From a virus, in IMG/VR virus record IMGVR_UViG_3300033143_001691, positions 1-31,371 of that record: DNA of 31,371 nucleotides; one strand, written 5' to 3'. The position numbers and the translations under genes were made by a program. Each line of letters starts with the position of its first letter. Positions within the stretch are counted from its first letter, which is position 1. A model generated the notes under the pieces. That model made no database searches and had not been told where the DNA came from. It saw only the letters and a program-made list of their open reading frames with translations. Of this stretch, positions 12,271-21,307 are shown piece by piece.

Positions 12271-13134
12271 TTAAGCGATTACTACTACGCTTATGTAGTC
12301 TATATCGGCTTGTTCGTTACTTCCTGATATTGAAGCTATGTCGCAATAACTTACATTAGGTAATCCCTCGTAACAACTAAGCCAATAATTACTACCCGTA
12401 CCCGTACCCGAAGCCCCCGTTACTGCATAATCAACGTGTGGCATATTCGCTATAAAATTCATTCTATAAGCACCCGTTCCCCTATCTGTAATACTGCTAA
12501 CATTTCCACTATCTCTTATTGCAACAATATTTTTTCCGTTAAAATTTACCCACGCTCTACTTGCGAAGACGTAGGCGTCGCCTAATGCGTTTAATGCTGT
12601 TTTTACTCTACTATCATTAGCTAACCACGCTTCTTCTGCGGGTAGCACTACGTCTTCTTGCGACCCGTCGCCCTTGAATAAAGACAGTGTTTGTCCGCTA
12701 ATCCTTAAAGCGTCCGTAGCGTGTAAGGCTTGTATGCCATTCGCTAAAATTGCTTTTATTCCATTAACTAAAAAATTACCATCATTCGCTATATAGCTTT
12801 TTTCCGTTCCATTTTGTAGAAACGAAGCTATTTTACCCGCGCCCGCTTGATTAAATCTGGCTACTGCGTCCGTAGCGTGACTATATGTTAGATGAATAAA
12901 AGCCGTTATTGACTGACTTATTTGAATATATCTACTATCGCCCGAAACCCTACTTACTGCGTTATCTTGGTCGGTTAAGTCATTTTTAACTTTAAAAATT
13001 CTTGCATTACTTCCGGCTTTCGCGTCTGTTATTTCCGTGTCTATAATGTCGCTATTCGCATTAACTACGTCTAAGTCGTACTTTTCCGTACCTATAGGCT
13101 TTGTTAATCCGATATTTGGTGTAGTAGTTGCCAT
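12271..13134 (-). CDS. Tail fibre protein
   Basis: The N-terminus TTPNIGLTKPIGTEKYDLDVV is the adhesin-attachment motif seen in many phage fibres that bind the baseplate via the gpI/XkdU-like protein. A repeat-rich shaft follows, then a C-terminal beta domain with VNFNGKNIVAIRDSGNVSSI (about 195-214) and RMNFIANMPHVDYAVTGASG, typical of receptor-binding tips. At 287 residues it is short. It is the likely host-range determinant and lies 19 bases after the XkdU-like gene. Confidence 0.82.
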   Translation of the reverse strand: MATTTPNIGLTKPIGTEKYDLDVVNANSDIIDTEITDAKAGSNARIFKVKNDLTDQDNAVSRVSGDSRYIQISQSITAFIHLTYSHATDAVARFNQAGAGKIASFLQNGTEKSYIANDGNFLVNGIKAILANGIQALHATDALRISGQTLSLFKGDGSQEDVVLPAEEAWLANDSRVKTALNALGDAYVFASRAWVNFNGKNIVAIRDSGNVSSITDRGTGAYRMNFIANMPHVDYAVTGASGTGTGSNYWLSCYEGLPNVSYCDIASISGSNEQADIDYISVVVIA

Positions 13135-13153
13135 TTTATACCTTTTTTTTTAT

Positions 13154-13798
13154 TTACGCGCTTTGTTTATATGCGTGTAGATTGTCGTGACTAAATACAT
13201 TTAATTCGTCGTGAGTAAACGCCGACATAGCTATATCTATACTTACTTCGAAGTCTAAATCTGCTTGCAATATTTCTATAATTGTATTTTTAAATATATC
13301 TATATCCGCCGGCAAAACTTGCATATTTGAAAAAGTGATAGTTAGTGTGTAGTCGTCGCCTAATTCGCTTAATGTCGGGTTTGGCTCATTAGGATAAAAT
13401 TGTTTCGCTATTCCTATAATAACAGAACGTGTAGTAACTTTTCTAACTAGCTTAGAAGTAAGTCTACCGGCTCTATAATCGCTACTTAATGTTTTATCTA
13501 CCGGTACTTTTAACATTTCTTCCATATATGTTAATTGTTCGTCGCTTGCTAAGTGGAATATATAACCATTTCGAAAGTTTAAGGCTATTTCTTCCCACCC
13601 TTCGGTAGTAGCTTTAAAAGCGAAAGATAAATCTACCCATATACCGCTTAATTTGTGGTAGTATTTTGGTAGATACCAAAGTATATCTGTACTATTTATT
13701 TTATAGTTTTCGAATAGCATAGTATCGCCGTCTTCTAATAACATTAAGTCGTTATCTTCTAATAGCATTTCTTCCGTTTCGAAAGGGTTTAAAGCCAT
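13154..13798 (-). CDS. Baseplate protein, XkdU/YmfQ-like (DUF2313)
   Basis: The body (WYLPKYYHKLSGIWVDL, RLTSKLVRKVTTRSVIIGIAK) resembles the DUF2313/gpI group that follows baseplate J protein in PBSX- and P2-type tails and connects the fibre to the baseplate. The first 30 residues are an unusual acidic repeat, MLLEDNDLMLLEDGDTMLFE. It sits between the J protein (four bases) and the fibre. Confidence 0.75.
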   Translation of the reverse strand: MALNPFETEEMLLEDNDLMLLEDGDTMLFENYKINSTDILWYLPKYYHKLSGIWVDLSFAFKATTEGWEEIALNFRNGYIFHLASDEQLTYMEEMLKVPVDKTLSSDYRAGRLTSKLVRKVTTRSVIIGIAKQFYPNEPNPTLSELGDDYTLTITFSNMQVLPADIDIFKNTIIEILQADLDFEVSIDIAMSAFTHDELNVFSHDNLHAYKQSA

Positions 13799-13802
13799 AA
13801 TC

Positions 13803-14855
13803 TTACACCGTTGCCGTTATGCTATTAGCTTTAGGTATTTCTATGCCCGTAATAGGTATAGAAGACGTAGCACCGTTTAGAGTTAATCCCGTATAATTTG
13901 CTACGCCTTCCGTTTGTATGACTACCTTAACTACTCCGATATACGTCACTTCTGTAGCGTCCATTGGAAAAGTATTTACATACGAAGTTACATTTTCGAT
14001 TATTGCTTCTAAAACTTGACTTTCACTAAGCCCGCTTGCTGTATCTATAGTTACGCCCGTTACTGCTACGTCTATATTTAAAGGCGTCGCGCTAACTACT
14101 TCCAATACTCCCGAAGTTGCGGGGCGTTCTTCTAAAATATGGTCGTAAACATCATCTAAAAGCGTTTGCGGTGCTGTATCATTATCTATATTAACAATAG
14201 CAACGCGCATACTACCCGCGCCCGTTGGTTTTACGATAATACGCGCCCCGCCTACGCCCGAAACTTCTGTAGCCCATTCGTAATAATGGTATGCGTTTCC
14301 ACTTGTAGCCGGATAACGTAAACTATCGTCTATTCTTTTTCGTAATTGTTCGTCCGTTTCTAAGTCTTGTGCGTCTGCTAATTCTAACTCATTAGTAACA
14401 CTATCTAAGCCTACTATAGAAATAGGAATATTTACTATAGAGTTGGCTATAGTATTCCCTTTAACTCCGTCTTCTTTTGCCGTAATAGCCGTAATTACAG
14501 TTCCCGAAGCTTCTATTACCGCGATACTATCTAAAGCATATTCTACGGTATCACTTGCTACTACGAAACCTTTAGGAATACTCGCGCCTTCTGTACCGGT
14601 TAAAGTAACGAAACCCGTAGCAAAAGAAGATAAACGTCTATAGATACCAAAGTTTAGCGCTACGCTTGTAAGGTCTTCGCCTTCTGCTACTCTATAGTCT
14701 AAACTCTCTCTTACTTTATCCCATTCTAAATAAAAATGCTCATTTGCTAAGGCGTTAGCCGTTGCTAAGTCATTTATAACTGTACCTTCTGTTTTGTCGT
14801 ATGCGTCGCTCATAGCGTCTAAAAATATTTGTTTTTGGTCTGATACTAAACTCAT
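13803..14855 (-). CDS. Baseplate J-like protein (XkdT/gp47 family)
   Basis: At 350 residues it has the normal size for the family. GFVTLTGTEGASIPKGFVVA (about 79-98), the ALDSIAVIEASGTV repeat region, and LETDEQLRKRIDDSLRYPATSGN (split about 165-187) with the following YYEWATEVSGVGGARI are characteristic of baseplate wedge J proteins. It forms the wedge ring around the hub of a contractile tail. Adjacent to the gp25/XkdS-like gene. Confidence 0.92.
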   Translation of the reverse strand: MSLVSDQKQIFLDAMSDAYDKTEGTVINDLATANALANEHFYLEWDKVRESLDYRVAEGEDLTSVALNFGIYRRLSSFATGFVTLTGTEGASIPKGFVVASDTVEYALDSIAVIEASGTVITAITAKEDGVKGNTIANSIVNIPISIVGLDSVTNELELADAQDLETDEQLRKRIDDSLRYPATSGNAYHYYEWATEVSGVGGARIIVKPTGAGSMRVAIVNIDNDTAPQTLLDDVYDHILEERPATSGVLEVVSATPLNIDVAVTGVTIDTASGLSESQVLEAIIENVTSYVNTFPMDATEVTYIGVVKVVIQTEGVANYTGLTLNGATSSIPITGIEIPKANSITATV

Positions 14856-15341
14856 TTAAGCCCCTTCGCTATATAGACTATTTCCGCCTATAACTTCTTT
14901 GATTTCTATTTCGTCGTAAGTAGAAGTTAAAACTATGTCGATTAATATTTTATCTTCTACCGGTATTACTTGAAGGCTATTAATTGACTCTACATCATAT
15001 TCGCCATTTAAAAAGTTTCTGATTTCACGGCTATATTTTCCTAAAATAACAGAAGTAAAAGTATGTCCTATAGCTTCATAAACTGAAAAGCCGAAAGTTT
15101 CGCCCGCTTGTATTTGGTATTGTTCTTCGTATAACTTATAGTAGTCTTTTTCAGTACGAAGAAATTTAAGAATACGTTGTATTAAGGCTTCCGCGTTTTC
15201 TATCTTTTTAAGCCCTTGATTTTCCATAATACCTAAGCCCGTAGTAAAATCTATTCCCACTATAACCTTACCGCGTGGCGTAGCTTCTTCGGCTTCTACT
15301 GCTTGCGTTTGCTCTAAGTAGTCGTAAGAATATGTAGCCAT
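14856..15341 (-). CDS. Baseplate wedge protein, XkdS/gp25-like (DUF2634)
   Basis: The 161-residue protein includes GLGIMENQGLKKIENAEALI (about 35-54) and LRTEKDYYKLYEEQYQIQ, matching the DUF2634/XkdS pattern next to J proteins. It caps the tail sheath at the baseplate in relatives. The C-terminal 40 residues form beta strands (ILIDIVLTSTYDEIEIKEVI). A 40-base gap with a possible TATAAT lies upstream. Confidence 0.78.
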   Translation of the reverse strand: MATYSYDYLEQTQAVEAEEATPRGKVIVGIDFTTGLGIMENQGLKKIENAEALIQRILKFLRTEKDYYKLYEEQYQIQAGETFGFSVYEAIGHTFTSVILGKYSREIRNFLNGEYDVESINSLQVIPVEDKILIDIVLTSTYDEIEIKEVIGGNSLYSEGA

Positions 15342-15381
15342 TTTATACCTTTACCTTAATTTTCATTATCTGTATTATATC

Positions 15382-15888
15382 TTAAAAACTTACTACTTTA
15401 TCCATAACGTAAAATAGTTGATTTGTTTCCGTTGCCATTAATACCACTTTGTCGCCGGTCTTTATTTCGTCCGTTAGCGTTATAGTACCGGTACTTTTAA
15501 AGTCTTTACTATCTAAATCGAAGTCCGTAGCGTCTGTACTCCACGAAGTCGCTACGCCTTCCGGTATTGCTACTATCGGGCGCGGGCTTCCGTCTTGTAG
15601 CGTATCAAAAGCTACGTAAGGCGCTCCTACAAAACTATAATCAGTTCCTATACTATTTAACTTATTTCCTAAAAGTTGCGCGTCTTCACTCTCTATTGAA
15701 TATTCGCGTACGTAGTCTTTTAATATTCCGGCGCTAAATATTAGGTCGTCTTTATCTAATATAATACCGTTTCCTATATCTATTTTAATCTCTGGTAAAT
15801 CTGCGGTTATTTCGCCTATAATTAACCCGAATTTATCGGGGTTTTTTAACGCTCTAAAGATTTCTACTAATCCTTTATTATTATCCAT
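15382..15888 (-). CDS. DUF2577-like baseplate protein (XkdR)
   Basis: The N-terminal part (FGLIIGEITADLPEIKIDIGN) and the C-terminal GDKVVLMATETNQLFYVMDKV match DUF2577, a small OB-like protein located between the hub protein XkdQ and XkdS in PBSX-type tails. A middle insertion of about 70 residues is longer than usual. The start overlaps the hub stop by one base. Confidence 0.75.
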   Translation of the reverse strand: MDNNKGLVEIFRALKNPDKFGLIIGEITADLPEIKIDIGNGIILDKDDLIFSAGILKDYVREYSIESEDAQLLGNKLNSIGTDYSFVGAPYVAFDTLQDGSPRPIVAIPEGVATSWSTDATDFDLDSKDFKSTGTITLTDEIKTGDKVVLMATETNQLFYVMDKVVSF

Positions 15889-16823
15889 TAGTTACCCTTT
15901 TCGTATGCTATTACGCTTACGCTCATTAAGTGTATTTCGTCTTCTATCGTATGCTTTAGCCCACTTATAATATAATCGTTACCTTCTACGGTTACGCCCA
16001 TACCTACACGCGCTTTATAGTCGCCGAATAGAGTAAAACTACCGCTTCTTTTAATTTGCCCGTATACCTTTAATAGGTTTTCGGCTACTAAATCGGCTTG
16101 TTTTTTATCTACCGCTTTAATAGTTTCTACCTTCTGAATAACGCCGGCTTTTTTAGCTAATTCGATATTCTTCTTTATTGCTTCTACTGATATTTTTTTT
16201 TTTTCTTCTGTATAAACTTTTATTTGTGTTTTTATGTCTTCGCCGTTATATGAAAGTTTTAAATTACTTATTGCGTAAGTTAAATCTAATTCGTAGGCTT
16301 CGGGGTCTGTAAATATCTTTAAAACTTCATTTTCAAAAGTTCTATATATCTTTTTACCTATTGCGCCTTCCGATTGTCTTATAACGTCGTCAATAATGCC
16401 TATAATACTTTGACTTTTATATATCTTTGTAATAGTGTTTTGAAGCGGTATAGTTTCTACTTTAAATTCACTATCGTATCTTGATAAAGTTTCTTCTATA
16501 ACTTTGTCGGCTCTAAAGTTCTTAACCTTTATAAGTTCTTCAAAAGTGGATATATACCAACTATTAGAAACCGCCGTTAATGTTACGCGCTCTATATTGC
16601 TCATATCTGTATTTATCACGATACCAATAAAACCGAAGTCGCTACCACTTGACGCGAATACACGCGAAAAAACCTTTATTTTGTTTTCTTCGTAGTAGTC
16701 GTAAGGTAAATCGAATTTGAAGGTAGAATAAACATTATCTAATGAAGTTTCAAAAGAGATTTTAGCCGTTCTTAAAGAAGCGTCTACGTTTTGACCTTCT
16801 AAATTATCAATTATTAAGTTCAT
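15888..16823 (-). CDS. Tail hub protein (XkdQ/gpD-like)
   Basis: The protein resembles XkdQ, the gp27/gpD-type hub under the tail tube: beta-rich N-terminal part, NSWYISTFEELIK, a helical insert (KKISVEAIKKNIELAKKAG) and a C-terminal GDYKARVGMGVTVEGNDYIISG. I choose the ATG at 16823 (311 aa), which has AGAGG nine bases upstream. A GTG at 16865 would add 14 residues but overlaps the upstream gene by 59 bases and has no Shine-Dalgarno. Confidence 0.8.
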   Translation of the reverse strand: MNLIIDNLEGQNVDASLRTAKISFETSLDNVYSTFKFDLPYDYYEENKIKVFSRVFASSGSDFGFIGIVINTDMSNIERVTLTAVSNSWYISTFEELIKVKNFRADKVIEETLSRYDSEFKVETIPLQNTITKIYKSQSIIGIIDDVIRQSEGAIGKKIYRTFENEVLKIFTDPEAYELDLTYAISNLKLSYNGEDIKTQIKVYTEEKKKISVEAIKKNIELAKKAGVIQKVETIKAVDKKQADLVAENLLKVYGQIKRSGSFTLFGDYKARVGMGVTVEGNDYIISGLKHTIEDEIHLMSVSVIAYEKGN

Positions 16824-17298
16824 ATTCGTAAACCTCTTGTAGTTCGGCTTGTACGTAAATATCACGTACGCCCCTATAAACTATTCGTAAGCCTTCAATA
16901 GTTACCGGATATTCTACTTCTATTTCTGATACGTTAAACGGTACGGGGTCGCGGTCTTTTTTTATCTTGTTTAGTTTGTTTACTTGCTCTTTCATAAGCG
17001 CGCTATTATCGTTAATAAAGTCATACTCTATGATAAAGTTAAGGTTTATCGTTCGCGGTCTTCTTTTACCCCTTAGCGTTAATATGTCGCCGTATGTAGT
17101 TTCGTATGTAATAGACTTTTGCCCGTCCATAAAATCTAAGTCGCCAAACACTTTTAAAACGTCGCCGTCTAAAGTAATTTTATAAGGTACTAATTTGTCT
17201 TCGCCCCGTTCTTCCCACTCGTTAAAAGCTTCTTCTACTGCGGGGTCTTTAATTAGTGCCAATAATTCGGAAAATGTCGCGTTTTGATATGATGCCAT
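16807..17298 (-). CDS. Tail protein between tape measure and hub (XkdP-position)
   Basis: The 163-residue protein occupies the place of XkdP, which in relatives carries a LysM domain and joins tape measure to hub. The strands SITYETTYGDILTLRGKRRPRTINLNF (around residues 62-88, quoted in part) fit a tail-hub beta domain, but no LysM motif is visible, so it is shorter than most family members. It starts directly after the tape measure stop. Confidence 0.65.
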   Translation of the reverse strand: MASYQNATFSELLALIKDPAVEEAFNEWEERGEDKLVPYKITLDGDVLKVFGDLDFMDGQKSITYETTYGDILTLRGKRRPRTINLNFIIEYDFINDNSALMKEQVNKLNKIKKDRDPVPFNVSEIEVEYPVTIEGLRIVYRGVRDIYVQAELQEVYEYELNN

Positions 17299-18756
17299 TT
17301 AGATAACCCCCGCCAATTTACCGGCTTTATTAAATTCATTTGCTATTCTGTAGGTTAATCTATCTATTAAATTTTCGTCGTTTTCGTCGTCTTTTTTAGT
17401 GATATTTATAGTTATGTCGCCTACGTTTAAAGTTCCACTTTTGCCCGCCGTACTGCTACTTCCTTTTTTATCAAAAGTTTGGTAGAAGCTTTCGCCGTCT
17501 GCTTTCGTTCCCGTTCCGGTTGTTCCGGCTATAGGGCTACCGCTTCCGGCTACTCCGGCTACGTTTGCGCCCGCTACGTTTGCGCTTAACTTCTTAGCTT
17601 TTTCTATTTGTGCTTGTGCTTCGCCGAAGCCTACCGTATCAAATTTAGTTAATAGTTTTAAAGGCTTATCGTTTACTAGATTTAGAAGCATTATATAGCC
17701 GTTTGCCGATTGTATAAGCACGTTAGCGAATTGCCCTACAATATTAACCATTTCCGCCCACCCTTTTAAAAAGGCTACTCTAAATTCTTCGTTTGTATTG
17801 TATAGGTAAACCGTCCACCCAACAAGCGCCGATATAGCAGTTATCATAATACCGATAGGGTTAGCCTTCATAACTGCGTTTAATACTAAAAATACGCCCG
17901 ATAAAGTAGATATAGCTATAGCTAAATCGGCTATTTGTCCTATATTTTCCGCGATATAATTAATAAAAGTTCCTATTGCGCCTATTACTGCGCTTACTGT
18001 AGGTAAAAAAGTCTTACCTAACATTAAAGAAACTCTCTCTATTGCGGTATTCATTTTTCGCACTACGTCTACATAGCTACCGCTTGACCGTTCCATATCT
18101 CCGACGGCGTTTTTAGACTGCATTTGTATAGCTTTAAATCTAATAAGTATTTTTGTATTTTCGTCCATTTTATTAGAATATTCGCCGAAGCCACCCGCTA
18201 AACTTGCTACTTTTAATTGAGTTTCTAGAATAGAAGCCCCTAAGCCTTTAGCGCTTTCGCTTTCGCCCATTAGTGCGGACATCATTTTACGTTGTGCGTC
18301 GCCGGTGCTAAGATTATTAAAGCTTGCTAAATCATTCGTTAATAATAAAACTTCTTTAGAGAAGTTGCGCGCTTCGTCTGCGCCCATACCGAAGCCGGTA
18401 AAGAGATTTCCCGAGTCTGCTACAAAGTTCTTTGTTTCAAGTACCGAAGCCCCTACACTATCACGGTATGCGTTAGCGAAGTCGTGTATTTGCTTTTGTC
18501 CTTTAGTTCCGAATACTGCGCTAAGTTTATTTTCCGCTTCTTCTAGGTTAGAAGCTACGTTAATAGTGTGTTTAGCCATTGTAGACAAAGCGCCTACTAC
18601 TGCTATACCGCCTAAGATACTACCCATTTTAGAAAATAGGGCGTTATTCTTATCGGTTTGTTGTTCGGTCTTTTTTAATTTACCGTTAATTTTGTCGATA
18701 GAATTAAGCGCTTTTTTGTCGTTGGCGGTTATGTCTAATATTACTTTTTCTTCCAC
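17299..18756 (-). CDS. Tail tape measure protein
   Basis: The 485-residue chain sets tail length and is ejected with the DNA. It has a coiled N-terminus (VILDITANDKKALNSIDKIN), a minor-tail/TMP family core (about 60-250) and a strongly hydrophobic region (about 255-325, FLPTVSAVIGAIGTF, LVGWTVYLYN). The C-terminus is Gly/Ala-rich. By the usual 1.5 angstrom per residue it predicts a tail of roughly 70 nm. Start is GTG at 18756 with AAGGGG upstream, overlapping the frameshift product's end closely. Confidence 0.9.
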   Translation of the reverse strand: MEEKVILDITANDKKALNSIDKINGKLKKTEQQTDKNNALFSKMGSILGGIAVVGALSTMAKHTINVASNLEEAENKLSAVFGTKGQKQIHDFANAYRDSVGASVLETKNFVADSGNLFTGFGMGADEARNFSKEVLLLTNDLASFNNLSTGDAQRKMMSALMGESESAKGLGASILETQLKVASLAGGFGEYSNKMDENTKILIRFKAIQMQSKNAVGDMERSSGSYVDVVRKMNTAIERVSLMLGKTFLPTVSAVIGAIGTFINYIAENIGQIADLAIAISTLSGVFLVLNAVMKANPIGIMITAISALVGWTVYLYNTNEEFRVAFLKGWAEMVNIVGQFANVLIQSANGYIMLLNLVNDKPLKLLTKFDTVGFGEAQAQIEKAKKLSANVAGANVAGVAGSGSPIAGTTGTGTKADGESFYQTFDKKGSSSTAGKSGTLNVGDITINITKKDDENDENLIDRLTYRIANEFNKAGKLAGVI

Positions 18757-18757
18757 T

Positions 18758-19320
18758 TTACGCCCCTTTTTTTGCTTCGTCTTCTAGTTGTATTATCATA
18801 CTTTGTGTATAAAATTCCAACTCTAAAGAGGTTAAATTTATAATCTCTTTAGGCTTAAAACCCTTCTGTAGATAATAGTGTATCAAAAAGAGGCTATTAA
18901 CCTCTTTTATTTTTTTTTTATTGTTATAGCGTTGTCTTCTAAACCTTCCATAAGTGTAGCCATTAATAAAAGGGCTTCGTCTTTAGTGAAAAGCTTTTTA
19001 ACTGCGTCCAACTGTTTAGCTACTTTTAAAGCTTTTAGCATTTCGTCGGTTATCTTTGTTACTAAGTTCATAGATAAAGCTTTATATACTTCGTCTATAT
19101 TCATTTCGCTATTTTTACCGCCAATAGATACTAAATCTTTTAATTCGGGTACTAAAAACGTAAAATCTGCGTTAAGTCGTTTATGCGTTATAGTGATTTC
19201 TTTATCTTTACCCGCGTCGTTAATTTCGTCAATATTACTTAAAATATCATCTAAACTAAATTCCGAAGTAGCTTTAACTTCTACTTCTTTTTTAACTTCT
19301 TTTGTTTCGTTCTTTTTCAT
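18758..19320 (-). CDS. Tail assembly chaperone, -1 frameshift fusion
   Basis: The upstream chaperone frame ends ATA AAA AAA AAA TAA in a run of ten A (18919-18910). A -1 slip continues into an open frame of 50 codons (IKEVNSLFLIHYYLQKGF..., ending LEDEAKKGA, stop at 18758) just before the tape measure gene. The extension has no start codon of its own near its beginning, yet is clearly protein-like. This matches the conserved G/GT arrangement of tailed phages, where the minority fusion binds tape measure. The product would be about 187 residues. Confidence 0.85.
18907..19320 (-). CDS. Tail assembly chaperone, unshifted product (XkdN-like)
   Basis: The 137-residue zero-frame product is acidic and helical, with a charged N-terminus (KKNETKEVKKEVEVK) and a core FSLDDILSNIDEIND. 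It lies between tail tube and tape measure, the place of XkdN/gpG. The start at 19320 carries a perfect leader box (AGAAAAGGTTAAATT), suggesting high expression relative to the fusion. Confidence 0.85.
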   Translation of the reverse strand: MKKNETKEVKKEVEVKATSEFSLDDILSNIDEINDAGKDKEITITHKRLNADFTFLVPELKDLVSIGGKNSEMNIDEVYKALSMNLVTKITDEMLKALKVAKQLDAVKKLFTKDEALLLMATLMEGLEDNAITIKKK

Positions 19321-19345
19321 AATTTAACCTTTTCTTTTTAGTTGA

Positions 19346-19786
19346 TTATTCCGTTACTAAATCTATCGGAATTACATTTGTAGGATTAAACCCAAAGCTT
19401 ACAGTTTCTTCCATAGTTGTACCCATTTCGAACTTAAATAAGTCAAAATCGTTAAACCATACGTCGGTAATAGAAATAGTTTCTTTACCTAATCCGTCGG
19501 GGTCGTCTACTGTTAAAATAAGCACCGTCTTAAAGTCTTTACCCGAAATTAATTGCGGAATTTGACGCGCAATTACACGACTATTAACTTTTCTAAAAGT
19601 CATTGTACCACTACCCGCCGAAGATAGTAATTTACTATCTATTCCTAAGTTTCCCGAAAATTGTAAATCTTCGCGTGTGTTTGTTATTTTACTTTCGAAA
19701 CTCATAATATTAGCATATTCGATACCGTCTATTCTAATCATTCCGTAAGTTCCGTTCATTACGTTTTTAGCGTTTACTTTTCCCAT
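19346..19786 (-). CDS. Tail tube protein (XkdM-like, DUF2001)
   Basis: At 146 residues it fits the XkdM tube family. NAKNVMNGTYGMIRIDGIEY (about 4-23) and the later STDVWF-like stretch ISITDVWFNDFDLFKFEMG with the C-terminal TVSFGFNP are typical. It polymerises inside the sheath and immediately follows it in order, as in other contractile tails. Confidence 0.9.
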   Translation of the reverse strand: MGKVNAKNVMNGTYGMIRIDGIEYANIMSFESKITNTREDLQFSGNLGIDSKLLSSAGSGTMTFRKVNSRVIARQIPQLISGKDFKTVLILTVDDPDGLGKETISITDVWFNDFDLFKFEMGTTMEETVSFGFNPTNVIPIDLVTE

Positions 19787-19796
19787 AATAACCCCC

Positions 19797-20852
19797 TTAT
19801 GTGTACACGTTAATAGTAACGTCTTCGATAGTATCTAGTAATCTACAATTAATAATTAAGTATAGGTTATCGCCCGTATCTATCTTTTTAATTTGCGTTT
19901 CTGTATAGCCCGTAGTGTCTTCGCCGTGACTTTCTGCATAATCTATATGCGCCTGAAGGTCTAAAGTACATTTATTATCAAAAGACGGGTTAAGATAGTT
20001 CGCGTCTGCTAAAACTTGTAAAAATTGATTTACCGCCGTAACGATAAGATTTTTATTATCTAAGCTATTCGTAAATTTACCTATATAATCGTCTTCTACT
20101 ACTTCGCGAATACTATAAGCTATCATATCCATAGTTTCGACGTTTTTAATCTTTTGGAATAAAGCGCCTTTTTCCGGTGTAAGTGATAAGAAACTATTAA
20201 CACCGCGTGCTATTTTAACTTTAGCCCCGTCATTAATATAGATTAAGTGTCCGCCGTCTATTTCTGCGTCGGGGTCTGCGAATGCGTCTACGTCGTCTAC
20301 TTCCGGCACTACGTAATAAGTCGCGCTTCTTGTAGGGTCTAAACCGGCTACTATTCCCGCTACGCGTGCTTCTTGATTTGGTAATGCTACCGCTTCTTCA
20401 TCTACTGCGCCCGTAATTTTAACGTCGATAATATACTCTTTATCGCTACCCGTAGAAACTAACACGCCTTTGATTTTTGCGCCCGCGTTCGTTCTCTTAT
20501 CTGTAATAAAAGAAATAATAGCCGTATTGTCCGCCGTGTATTCCGGTGCTACTAAGTAGTCTATGTCGGGGCTATTTTGCAATATTAGTAGTTGAATATC
20601 TGCAAATACCGCTGTAGGTGCGCCCGAAATAACTTTAACTTTCGTAGGGCTACCTTTAAAAATAGCTTCCATTAAGTCGTAGTTATCCGCGTCATAATCG
20701 CCCGCCACTACTTCCGCAAAGTTTTTATATGTATACGTTCCCGCTGTTTGAGTAGCGTCTTTTATACATAATGCCACAAAGCCACGCGTAGCTAATCCTA
20801 TAGCTTCGATTGCTTTCGTCTGAAATTTTATACTAAATATCGGTAAACCCAT
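19797..20852 (-). CDS. Tail sheath protein (XkdK-like)
   Basis: The protein (351 aa) starts MGLPIFSIKFQTKAIEAIG, the standard sheath opening, and includes a variable middle domain (about 110-200) and a C-terminal domain ending ITVNVYT-like (DVTINVYT). It is short for a sheath, like other PBSX-type ones. I prefer the ATG at 20852, with AAAAGGA nine bases upstream. The ATG at 20861 would put the Shine-Dalgarno directly against the start codon. Confidence 0.92.
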   Translation of the reverse strand: MGLPIFSIKFQTKAIEAIGLATRGFVALCIKDATQTAGTYTYKNFAEVVAGDYDADNYDLMEAIFKGSPTKVKVISGAPTAVFADIQLLILQNSPDIDYLVAPEYTADNTAIISFITDKRTNAGAKIKGVLVSTGSDKEYIIDVKITGAVDEEAVALPNQEARVAGIVAGLDPTRSATYYVVPEVDDVDAFADPDAEIDGGHLIYINDGAKVKIARGVNSFLSLTPEKGALFQKIKNVETMDMIAYSIREVVEDDYIGKFTNSLDNKNLIVTAVNQFLQVLADANYLNPSFDNKCTLDLQAHIDYAESHGEDTTGYTETQIKKIDTGDNLYLIINCRLLDTIEDVTINVYT

Positions 20853-20854
20853 AA

Positions 20855-21307
20855 TTAACATTCCTTTTGTAAGTGTAATACGCCCATAAGGTCGTAAGTT
20901 GGATTAGTTACTACTACGTCGTCCGTAAAGTCGCTAATCATTCTAATTGACAAAATATCATCTATAACCGTAACGCTACCCGATTTAACTAAAATGTATT
21001 TTACCACATTTTTGGCTATATCTAAAATAGGCATAGAGTTAATAAATATTTCGCTTTGTAAAACGTCGCGTACATCATTAAGATTTCGATTAAATTCTAT
21101 CTTATCGTCTTCGAAGTATTGTACGATTATTTCTAAATCTTTTTTTTGATAATCTCTATTTTCTGTAGTGGCTTGCATTTCTACATTAACTACAAAAGTA
21201 GGCTTATCGCTTGTTTGCGTAGCATTACGTCTAAATATATCCGCGTCGGGATATTTAGCATTTAAAAGTGCTACTACGCTATTTTCTATCATTGTAGTAG
21301 TTATCAT
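20855..21307 (-). CDS. Tail terminator-like protein (XkdJ position)
   Basis: A 150-residue alpha/beta protein (TFVVNVEMQATTENRDYQKK, LEIIVQYFEDDK) in the slot that holds the tail terminator (DUF6838-like/XkdJ) between gp10-like protein and sheath. The protein forms the ring that ends tail tube growth in relatives. Its end lies beside the sheath start and its start overlaps the gp10-like stop by one base. Assignment rests mainly on order and general fold pattern. Confidence 0.7.
   Translation of the reverse strand: MITTTMIENSVVALLNAKYPDADIFRRNATQTSDKPTFVVNVEMQATTENRDYQKKDLEIIVQYFEDDKIEFNRNLNDVRDVLQSEIFINSMPILDIAKNVVKYILVKSGSVTVIDDILSIRMISDFTDDVVVTNPTYDLMGVLHLQKEC

Noticed and set aside
15860-16865. 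GTG start at 16865 for the hub gene
   Set aside because: No Shine-Dalgarno and a 59-base overlap; the ATG at 16823 has AGAGG at good spacing.
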